Below are positions 1-6,640 of a stretch of DNA of 64,000 bases, piece by piece. A program made the position numbers and the translations under genes. Each line of letters starts with the position of its first letter. The stretch's first letter is position 1. Source of the stretch: Tenacibaculum agarivorans (GTDB lineage: Bacteria > Bacteroidota > Bacteroidia > Flavobacteriales > Flavobacteriaceae). The DNA lies in NCBI RefSeq assembly GCF_001936575.1, contig NZ_MSMP01000003.1, positions 173,229-237,228 on the forward strand, given 5' to 3'. The notes under the pieces are model-generated. The model searched no databases. It saw only the letters and a list, made by a program, of their open reading frames with translations, and was not told the origin of the DNA.

Positions 1-65
1 GGTTTTGCTTTGCTAAAACTGATGAAACTTTATTAAAAGCTTGTGAAAAATTAGCAGTAATATAA
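1..65 (+). CDS. C-terminal end of a PLP-dependent aminotransferase (partial)
   Basis: The third frame from the window edge reads FCFAKTDETLLKACEKLAVI and then a stop at 63-65. This resembles the last residues of class I/II aminotransferases (methionine/kynurenine type), which commonly end in a [RF]CFAK..ETL..A.E.L pattern. Only about 20 residues are present, so the assignment rests on that tail alone and the substrate cannot be judged. Confidence 0.5.
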   Translation, partial: FCFAKTDETLLKACEKLAVI

Positions 66-208
66 ATTAAAACTTTAGGCATTTAATCTCCTTAGTGAAT
101 TGTATATACCATTTTCATTTCTAAAAAGTTATTGATTTATATAAATCTATAATGTATATTTACAATTGACCGCACACCTAAAAAAGCATTACTCTAAAAT
201 ACAACCGA

Positions 209-1960
209 TTGATAATCAAAAAAATAAACTTCAAATACTTTGTTATAATTATATGTAATCTTCTGTTTTTTCTTTCTAATAAAACAATATATAGTCAACA
301 AAATATTGCAAATCAGATATCTATAATAACTAATGAAGAACGTAATTTTATTTTAAATACCGATACTAATAAAGTAGAAGATGTACTTTTTGATGTATGG
401 TTAAAAGAACCAAACAAAGTAGTTACCTACAATACACTGTATTTAAAGAGAGGAAAAAATACAAATAACGAAAACATAAAATATGTTAGTTATTACTATT
501 TAAGTCTTTATTATAAAAATCGGTTATCAAAATTTGAAACTGCTATTTCTTATGCAGATTCTGCATTTACTGCAGCAAAAAAAGTTGGAATTCCAAGTAA
601 ACTGATAAAAGTACTTAACCTAAAAGGAAATTCTGAGTTTCAACGAGGAAGCTACCAAAATGCATTGGAAGTATATTTACAAGCTCAAAAAATGGCTAAG
701 GAATTTAACCTTTATGAGGAAGAAATTTATTCGATAGGACATATTGGACATATTAAAAAAGAATTAAAAGAATATAAGGAAGGAATTGAATTATATAATG
801 AAATATTGCAGCTATTAACTTTAGAGAAGTATAAAAGTATTAACTCATATAATGGAGCTTACACTAATGCAATTAACGTGTTATCAATTTGTCATAGAGA
901 ATTAGGAAATACTCAAAAAGCAATTGAATTATGTAAAGAGGGACTATCATTTATTAACAAATTAGATATTACTACAACAACTAAAATGGATAAAGCGATG
1001 TTATTATCTAATATGGGAAGGGCATACACTTTTCAAGGAGATTATAAGACAGCTTTGAATAATTTATATTTGGCACAAACAATCTTTTCAAGTGAAAATA
1101 TAACAAAAAATCATATTTACTTTCATAATCAATTGTTTATTGCTGAAGTGCTTAACAACCAACATCAGTATAAAGAAGCACTTGTTACACTTGAAGAGAC
1201 GATTGCACAAGCTAAAGGTGAAATCTATTCGGATATTTTTTTAGACATATGCGACTTGGCTGTTGAATTGAGTAATAAAATTAAAAACAATGAAAAAGAA
1301 CTGAATTACAGCAGATTAAGAAATAAGATTAGCGACTCTATACATACTGAAAACATACGTACTAGAAAACTTTTTAATAAAGAACTTAAAAAAAAGAATC
1401 ATGAACTATCTTCTGACAATAGTTTACAATCAAAAAGGTTAGGAAGAACAAAAATTATAATCATTGTATTATTAATAAGTCTACTGGGGATAGTAATTGT
1501 TTATGTATACAACCATTTAAAAAATAAAAAGAAATTTACAGAATTGCTAGATAAAATAGAGCATATAGAGCAAAACAAATCATCCGCTCAACTTTCCATT
1601 TCTGATGAAAAGGCAGCCAAAATATTATTAAAATTAGAAAGTTTAGAGCAGAAAGGATTCTTTCTTCAGAAAGATTGTAGCTTACATAAAACGGCCACAA
1701 AATTGAAGACTAATACCACTTATTTATCTAAAATTATCAACTCCTATAAGCACAAAACATTCAAGGAATACATTAATGAAATAAGAATAGCATTTATTTT
1801 ACATCAAATAAAAGAAAATCCACGCTTCCGCCATTATACTATCAAAGCTATAGCAGAGGAAACGGGATATAAAAGTATTAATACATTAAATCAAGCTTTT
1901 AAAAAACAAACACAATTAAGTCTCTCATATTATATCAAACAATTTAATGTAAAGTCCTAA
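209..1960 (+). CDS. Membrane-anchored TPR sensor with cytoplasmic AraC-type DNA-binding domain
   Basis: The 583-aa protein has a hydrophobic N-terminus like a signal peptide. A long helical region of tetratricopeptide-like repeats follows (about residues 90-370), then one membrane segment near 415-435 (rich in I, V and L), and an AraC/XylS helix-turn-helix region over the last ~100 residues (ATKLKTNTTYLSKIIN and AIAEETGYKSINTLNQAFKK). This layout is common in Flavobacteriia: periplasmic TPRs are thought to sense a ligand or partner and the cytoplasmic HTH acts on DNA. The start is a TTG because no ATG in this frame precedes the signal segment. It converges with the next gene with no spacer. 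Target genes are unknown. Confidence 0.8.
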   Translation: MIIKKINFKYFVIIICNLLFFLSNKTIYSQQNIANQISIITNEERNFILNTDTNKVEDVLFDVWLKEPNKVVTYNTLYLKRGKNTNNENIKYVSYYYLSLYYKNRLSKFETAISYADSAFTAAKKVGIPSKLIKVLNLKGNSEFQRGSYQNALEVYLQAQKMAKEFNLYEEEIYSIGHIGHIKKELKEYKEGIELYNEILQLLTLEKYKSINSYNGAYTNAINVLSICHRELGNTQKAIELCKEGLSFINKLDITTTTKMDKAMLLSNMGRAYTFQGDYKTALNNLYLAQTIFSSENITKNHIYFHNQLFIAEVLNNQHQYKEALVTLEETIAQAKGEIYSDIFLDICDLAVELSNKIKNNEKELNYSRLRNKISDSIHTENIRTRKLFNKELKKKNHELSSDNSLQSKRLGRTKIIIIVLLISLLGIVIVYVYNHLKNKKKFTELLDKIEHIEQNKSSAQLSISDEKAAKILLKLESLEQKGFFLQKDCSLHKTATKLKTNTTYLSKIINSYKHKTFKEYINEIRIAFILHQIKENPRFRHYTIKAIAEETGYKSINTLNQAFKKQTQLSLSYYIKQFNVKS

Positions 1961-2800
1961 TTATTTACGGATTAATTTTCCCTCTTTAATAGTATTCTTA
2001 GCTATAAGTTTGTAATAATAAATCCCAGGATTTAATTGATTATTATAATAAGACAACTGTTTTATATTTTCGTTTTTAAAGGTTCGAATGTCTTGTAATT
2101 CTCCTTTATCATTATAAAGTTCTAAAGAAATAGGAAAACTAAGCTCTTGTTTACTTATGTCAAATAATACGTTGTCATTAAATGGATTAGGATAAGTATA
2201 TACATCTTCTAAATTATTAGTTGTTTTTGATACATACTCACAGCCATATCTATCTTTTTCTTTTGAAAAAATTACGTTTAAATTCATTTCTTTTTGAGTT
2301 CTCAACTTACCCAGACTATTATCTGAATTAAGCTGGTAAACCTTTAAATTATATAAATGTTTACCCGGAGATATAAGGCTTAATCGACCATCAGCATTAG
2401 GTGTTATAGTTTCGCTATAATAATCTGTATCTCCAGGATCTAAAGGTCTGATGACAACTCCTCCAACTCCTCCTTTAATTTGTTCACAAGTAGTAGGATT
2501 AACATAATATCCATTGATGTGTTCAATACAAAAGATAAATATGTCTTTTCCCTTTGATATAGTATGACTACTTTCATTAGATACAAAAAACTCTAATTCA
2601 ATAGTGCTTAATTGAGAAACAGTATTTGGATCATCTTTGATGTAAAAGGAAAAATTAGGAGTGTTGTTTTCTAGATGACTATCAGTAATTACAAGTTTAA
2701 TTTGCTTACGGAAATTTACGCCTGTATGTGCATGTTTAGTTTGAGCATTCACAAAAAAAGTGATTAGTAATAGCAATAAAAAGCTTTTAATTTTTTTCAT
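1961..2800 (-). CDS. Secreted protein with type IX secretion (Por) sorting domain
   Basis: The 279-aa protein begins with a signal peptide (MKKIKSFLLLLLITFFVNAQ). Its C-terminal ~80 residues match a T9SS type A sorting domain: YPNPFNDNVLFDIS near residue 200, a central LELYNDKGEL strand and a final GIYYYKLIAKN...GKLIRK. Proteins of this kind cross the outer membrane through the Por machinery and are released or anchored after the sorting domain is cut. The middle (about 40-190) looks like a beta-sandwich and carries no motif I recognise. Confidence 0.8.
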   Translation of the reverse strand: MKKIKSFLLLLLITFFVNAQTKHAHTGVNFRKQIKLVITDSHLENNTPNFSFYIKDDPNTVSQLSTIELEFFVSNESSHTISKGKDIFIFCIEHINGYYVNPTTCEQIKGGVGGVVIRPLDPGDTDYYSETITPNADGRLSLISPGKHLYNLKVYQLNSDNSLGKLRTQKEMNLNVIFSKEKDRYGCEYVSKTTNNLEDVYTYPNPFNDNVLFDISKQELSFPISLELYNDKGELQDIRTFKNENIKQLSYYNNQLNPGIYYYKLIAKNTIKEGKLIRK

Positions 2801-3091
2801 AATTATAGGTTTATTTGATTGAATTACTAAATGTAAAAAACCTAAAGAAATATTACTAAAACTATACTATCAATTTTATAAAATTGAAACTTGTAAAACA
2901 CACACAAACAACTGTTTTAAAGTTATTTAAGTTCTGTTTTTTGTTTCTGAATCTAACTATTGTTTTTCACTTTTAATTTTATAAAAATGACTTTCCTTCT
3001 TTTTTATAATAGCCGATTTACATATAATTTTAATAACGTATTCTAGTCGACCAGAATCTAAAATCATTTTTTAACTATGAATTTAAAAATC

Positions 3092-3775
3092 ATGAAAAAT
3101 ATATTTATAAAAGCTGTATTTACATTACTACTATTAACTATTATTAGTTGTCAAAATAACGAAGACGAAATCATTCCTGCTGAGAATACCACTACAGAAG
3201 AAACACTTATAGATACTGAAAAGCTTATCGAAGAGAATGAATTAAAAAAGGAGAATCTTTCACCAGAGTTAAAGAACGATATTCTACAAGAAAGAAGTAG
3301 TATCAGACGCTTTTGTTCTATTTTTAATCCTATTATTCCTATTGGCTATAGAGTACTTTATTACGAAAACAGTGTTCCTTGTGATTTTACTACTTTTCCT
3401 GCTAATTTGTATTTAGGACTTTATAATACGGCTGTCTGTATACATGATCCTATTATTATTCCTCCATCAACTACGCCATTAATTAAAAGAGCAGGATCTG
3501 GCTGTGATGATCACTATTGTATCTGGATCTTAGGAAAGAATTTTGATGATAATTCTTATGTAGATGTTCGAACTAAAAATGGTTCTGAAATTATTGCAAG
3601 CTATAGAGGAGCTGATCGTGTTTTAACCACAAGTGGTGCTGATCAACTAATTACAGTACGATTTAAAACTGAGTTTGAAAGAAGGGAGTTTGCCACTAGA
3701 GGACTACGTATTTGGGTAGTGAATCCTGATCCTAGAAAATGGGCAGATGGTAGACTGATTAAAAGATTTCAATAA
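3092..3775 (+). CDS. Lipoprotein upstream of the precursor-peptide array, possible IPT/TIG-like domain
   Basis: The 227-aa product has a lipoprotein signal ending in LLTIISC, so the mature N-terminal Cys should be lipidated. I chose the ATG at 3092 because it places a typical signal directly at the N-terminus; an in-frame ATG at 3077 is possible. An acidic linker follows, then a region with several Cys (FCSIF, VPCDF, AVCIH, GCDDHYC). A final ~75-residue segment (CIWILGKNFDDNSYVDVRTKNG) resembles an IPT/TIG immunoglobulin-like fold. The gene stops 27 bp before the first mini-gene, on the same strand, so it may belong to that locus. A role as immunity or surface-binding partner is speculation. 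Confidence 0.65.
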   Translation: MKNIFIKAVFTLLLLTIISCQNNEDEIIPAENTTTEETLIDTEKLIEENELKKENLSPELKNDILQERSSIRRFCSIFNPIIPIGYRVLYYENSVPCDFTTFPANLYLGLYNTAVCIHDPIIIPPSTTPLIKRAGSGCDDHYCIWILGKNFDDNSYVDVRTKNGSEIIASYRGADRVLTTSGADQLITVRFKTEFERREFATRGLRIWVVNPDPRKWADGRLIKRFQ

Positions 3776-3802
3776 CCTTTTAACTTAAACTTATTTTCAT
3801 CA

Positions 3803-3922
3803 ATGCACACAAACAAAGAATTCGACATCGAGGTCTTAGAAACTAGACTAGAAATGGCATCATGGTTACAAACGAAATGTAATCTAGGAGACCAAGAAGC
3901 ATGTGAAATGTTAGAAAGGTAA
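3803..3922 (+). CDS. RiPP-like precursor peptide 1 (39 aa)
   Basis: Reads MHTNKEFDIEVLETRLEM followed by a C-terminal part ASWLQTKCNLGDQEACEMLE plus R. The N-terminal half matches the four following mini-genes (consensus EFxIEELETRLEM), while the C-terminal half has Trp21, Cys26 and Cys34 (C-x7-C). A conserved leader with a variable core is the hallmark of precursor peptides. It is very close to peptide 2 in its core (SWLQ..CN.G...AC). The product family is not one I recognise. Confidence 0.75.
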   Translation: MHTNKEFDIEVLETRLEMASWLQTKCNLGDQEACEMLER

Positions 3923-3980
3923 TAATAGTTATTTAGATCTAAATCAAACAATAATAACATAAACATTTAAAAAAATATAC

Positions 3981-4106
3981 ATGAATAATCATAAAGAGTT
4001 TAACATGGAAATATTAGAAGCCAGACTAGAAATGGTTTCATGGTTACAAGCACAATGTAACATAGGAATCGGAGATGCTTGTGCAGCTTTAAGAGTAGAA
4101 AAATAA
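3981..4106 (+). CDS. RiPP-like precursor peptide 2 (41 aa)
   Basis: Begins MNNHKEFNMEILEARLEM; the C-terminal part contains VSWLQAQCNIGIGDACAALR. Trp21, Cys26 and Cys34 occupy the same positions as in peptide 1 (C-x7-C), so the two form one sub-group. It lies 58 bp after peptide 1 on the same strand. Shared leader and shared spacing support translation. Confidence 0.75.
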   Translation: MNNHKEFNMEILEARLEMVSWLQAQCNIGIGDACAALRVEK

Positions 4107-4115
4107 TAACATATT

Positions 4116-4223
4116 ATGAATACCAATAGAGAATTTAATATTGAGGAATTAGAAACTAGGCTGGAACTATGTACATGGGTTTTCCAAGGACAACAACTGG
4201 ATTGTGACACTGAGCCTAAATAA
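4116..4223 (+). CDS. RiPP-like precursor peptide 3 (35 aa)
   Basis: Begins MNTNREFNIEELETRLEL, then CTWVFQGQQLDCDTEPK. The core has Cys19, Trp21 and Cys30 (C-x10-C), unlike the C-x7-C of peptides 1 and 2. It starts only 9 bp after the stop of peptide 2, which indicates co-transcription. Confidence 0.75.
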   Translation: MNTNREFNIEELETRLELCTWVFQGQQLDCDTEPK

Positions 4224-4292
4224 TAATTCAAACCAAAAGGCGGAAACTGAAAAGCCTATAATAGAGTAAGTATATACTAAAATAAAGTAAAA

Positions 4293-4400
4293 ATGAAAAA
4301 CAACGAATTTAAAATTGAAGAACTAGAAACTCGATTAGAAATGGCTTGTCATTGGCAAAATGGAAGACCAGCAGATGGTTTTTATTGTGAAAGAGAATAA
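4293..4400 (+). CDS. RiPP-like precursor peptide 4 (35 aa)
   Basis: Begins MKNNEFKIEELETRLEM, then ACHWQNGRPADGFYCERE. The core has Cys19, Trp21 and Cys32 (C-x12-C). Its first 51 bases are nearly identical to those of peptide 5, pointing to a recent duplication of the leader with a changed core. A 69-bp gap with an imperfect short hairpin separates it from peptide 3. Confidence 0.75.
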   Translation: MKNNEFKIEELETRLEMACHWQNGRPADGFYCERE

Positions 4401-4451
4401 TGTATAACCATATAACAACGAAAAATAAGTATAACCTTAAATTTTATAATG

Positions 4452-4559
4452 ATGAAAAACAACGAATTTAAAATTGAAGAACTAGAATCTAGATTAGAAA
4501 TGCTAACATGTAGTGGTACTTGGAATAGAATTGATTGTCCACCACAACAACAAGAATAG
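4452..4559 (+). CDS. RiPP-like precursor peptide 5 (35 aa)
   Basis: Begins MKNNEFKIEELESRLEM, then LTCSGTWNRIDCPPQQQE. The core has Cys20, Trp24 and Cys29 (C-x8-C). Two tandem ATGs (4449 and 4452) could both start it; the second gives the same leader as peptide 4. It is the last mini-gene before the hairpin that precedes the enzymes. Confidence 0.75.
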   Translation: MKNNEFKIEELESRLEMLTCSGTWNRIDCPPQQQE

Positions 4560-4575
4560 GCATAGTGTAAAACCC

Positions 4576-4634
4576 AAAAGGTTGTCTAATAAGTGTTAAC
4601 TACAGTAAGGAACTACACTTTTAGACAGCCTTTT
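4576..4634 (+). terminator. Hairpin between precursor genes and enzyme genes (terminator or attenuator)
   Basis: The arms 4576-4596 and 4615-4634 pair over about 20 bp with one G-U pair and one bulge, around an 18-base loop. The descending arm ends in CCTTTTATTAT. The enzyme ATG follows at 4649. The position between small peptide genes and large enzyme genes suggests partial termination, giving more precursor than enzyme mRNA, or an RNA processing/stability element. Confidence 0.65.
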
Positions 4635-4648
4635 ATTATAAATGAGTT

Positions 4649-6640
4649 ATGAATAACATACTTAAGACAAAAATTTACGAAAATAATTCTTCGGATTTAA
4701 AGAGGAAGTTCATTATGCTATTAAACAAGTATCTTGAAAATCAAAAATTTCCTAAAAAGATCATATATGCGTTAGTTGACGAGAATTTTATTAATAGTAA
4801 CCCTTCGTACTACACGTATTATCCTTTTTTATTCCATAAGGCTTTCAGAGTTAATGATAAAGATATTCTAGAAACACTAACATTAGCAGGTTTTTTCTAT
4901 TATAAAGGGATTATAAGTATTGATGATATCTTTGATCAAAAAGCACCTGAAAATGTATTTAATAAGTATGTTATTGCTAATGTTTGTCAAGAAGAGACTA
5001 TTAAATTATTATCAAGCCTTTTTCCTAAGACTCATCCATTTTGGGAACTATGGAATTTGAGAAAAATTGAATATATAAAGGCTTATGATATGGATAGAAA
5101 TCCTGAAAAAATTATAAATCATGAGCAATTTGAAACCTTAGCAGATTACAAGTGTGCTTTTGGAAAAATAGCAATTGATAGTCTTTTTCACTTATCTACA
5201 TCTAAAAATGAAAATTTATATAAAAAAATCTTAGCATCACATAAATTTTTCTATGTAGGCTTTCAACTTATTGATGATATCACAGATTTTATCGAAGATA
5301 TGGAGAATGAACAATTCAACATATTACATTTTGAGTTGAAAAAGCTAAAAAATAAAGCTGTTATAGAAAAAGAGGGATTAAAAGATTTAAAAACAGAAAT
5401 GTACTTAAATGGAACCATAAATAAAGTACAAGAAATGGCCATAAAAAACCTTGAAAAGTCGCTTTCTTTTGTTAATGATATAGCATTAGATCAATGGAAA
5501 CAAGAGGTTCAAGGTTTATATAATACAGCTATTAGTCAATATTTAAATACTAGCGCATATGTATCTGTTTTTGAAACAAAGCAAATATTAGCTACTGAAG
5601 TAATTAAGCATAATAATCTAAAAATTGCAATAACAAAATCCATTGATTTCATAAATAAATCACAACAAAAGGACGGAAGTTGGAATGACTATTTTAATGA
5701 AGCCGGTGTTAGTAATTCTTGGACTACAGCATTTATGCTTACTTATTATTCAAAAGATATAACTATCGATCAAACTAATATTCTCAATCATGCTATAGAG
5801 TTTCTTAAGAAAACAAGAGGTAGTAACAAGCTTTGGGGATATAATAGTTCCTGGATACCTGATGCAGATTCTACTAGTTTTGTAATGCTAAGCTCTCTTA
5901 ACCATAAAAATGCTATAGATCCACAAACAATAGCTAATTGGTTAACATATCAAAATGAAGATGGTGGTTTTTCAACATATAACAATCCAAAAGAGGTACT
6001 CATTTCATTAAATTCTACTGCAATTCAAAATGTGGAAGGCTGGACACAATCTCACTTTTGTGTTAGTGCTACGGCATATTACGTATTATCTAAACTAGCT
6101 ATAAAAAATGATGCATTACATAAATTAAGAACGTATTTAATTCAAAAAATAAAGCAAGAAAAATCAATCCATTCTTACTGGTGGACCGATGCTATCTATG
6201 CCATAACTTTCTTAGTGAAAGGAGCTGAAATATATAAAGACACTGAATTACTAACAATCTGTAATCAATTTATTGATAATTATTTACAAGAAAAAAAAGA
6301 GTTAAATTACTTCTATCAAGGTTTATTATTAGACTGTATATGTAGTTCTGAACATCTATTTAAAATATATGAAAATGAAGCTCATAAAATAGTTATAGCA
6401 CTGTTACAAAATCAATTTTCAGATGGATCTTGGAAGGAAAGTTATGCACTTAGAATACCTGAACCTAGCGTGAAATCTCCAGAAAATCAAAATATACTTT
6501 GGACTAAAGCTGATCAAGGAACAAATATTTTAGTAAATGATTATCACCGTTTATTCACCACAGTGGTTTGTCTATCAGGATTAAGCAAGTATATAAAAGT
6601 TAAAAATGAAACTGAAAAACAAATTGTTTTACATGGATAA
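4649..6640 (+). CDS. Isoprenyl-diphosphate-synthase-like domain fused to terpene-cyclase-like alpha/alpha barrel
   Basis: The 663-aa protein has two parts. Residues about 60-300 carry both aspartate-rich motifs of class I prenyl-transferring enzymes: DDIFD at 92-96 and FQLIDDITD at 205-213. Residues about 320-655 show QW-type repeats of the prenyltransferase/squalene-cyclase fold (QQKDGSW 339-345, QNEDGGF 425-431, QFSDGSW 589-595). DADST at 405-409 stands where class II cyclases have DxDD, so the usual catalytic third Asp is replaced by Ser. It is predicted cytosolic, with no signal or membrane segment. It follows the precursor array and overlaps the next gene. It may add or cyclise an isoprenoid on the peptides, or the barrel may act in a LanC-like way; a free-standing terpene synthase is the alternative. 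Confidence 0.7.
   Translation: MNNILKTKIYENNSSDLKRKFIMLLNKYLENQKFPKKIIYALVDENFINSNPSYYTYYPFLFHKAFRVNDKDILETLTLAGFFYYKGIISIDDIFDQKAPENVFNKYVIANVCQEETIKLLSSLFPKTHPFWELWNLRKIEYIKAYDMDRNPEKIINHEQFETLADYKCAFGKIAIDSLFHLSTSKNENLYKKILASHKFFYVGFQLIDDITDFIEDMENEQFNILHFELKKLKNKAVIEKEGLKDLKTEMYLNGTINKVQEMAIKNLEKSLSFVNDIALDQWKQEVQGLYNTAISQYLNTSAYVSVFETKQILATEVIKHNNLKIAITKSIDFINKSQQKDGSWNDYFNEAGVSNSWTTAFMLTYYSKDITIDQTNILNHAIEFLKKTRGSNKLWGYNSSWIPDADSTSFVMLSSLNHKNAIDPQTIANWLTYQNEDGGFSTYNNPKEVLISLNSTAIQNVEGWTQSHFCVSATAYYVLSKLAIKNDALHKLRTYLIQKIKQEKSIHSYWWTDAIYAITFLVKGAEIYKDTELLTICNQFIDNYLQEKKELNYFYQGLLLDCICSSEHLFKIYENEAHKIVIALLQNQFSDGSWKESYALRIPEPSVKSPENQNILWTKADQGTNILVNDYHRLFTTVVCLSGLSKYIKVKNETEKQIVLHG

Noticed and set aside
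3769..4231. Two minus-strand ORFs (65 and 80 aa) across the precursor region
   Set aside because: They are antisense shadows of the mini-genes; the plus strand shows repeated leader sequences with conserved amino acids, while the minus-strand products have no consistent pattern.
3803..4559. CRISPR-like array suspected from regularly repeated short units
   Set aside because: Repeats are coding leader segments of about 50 bases with unequal spacing and in-frame stops, with no palindromic repeat and no cas genes.
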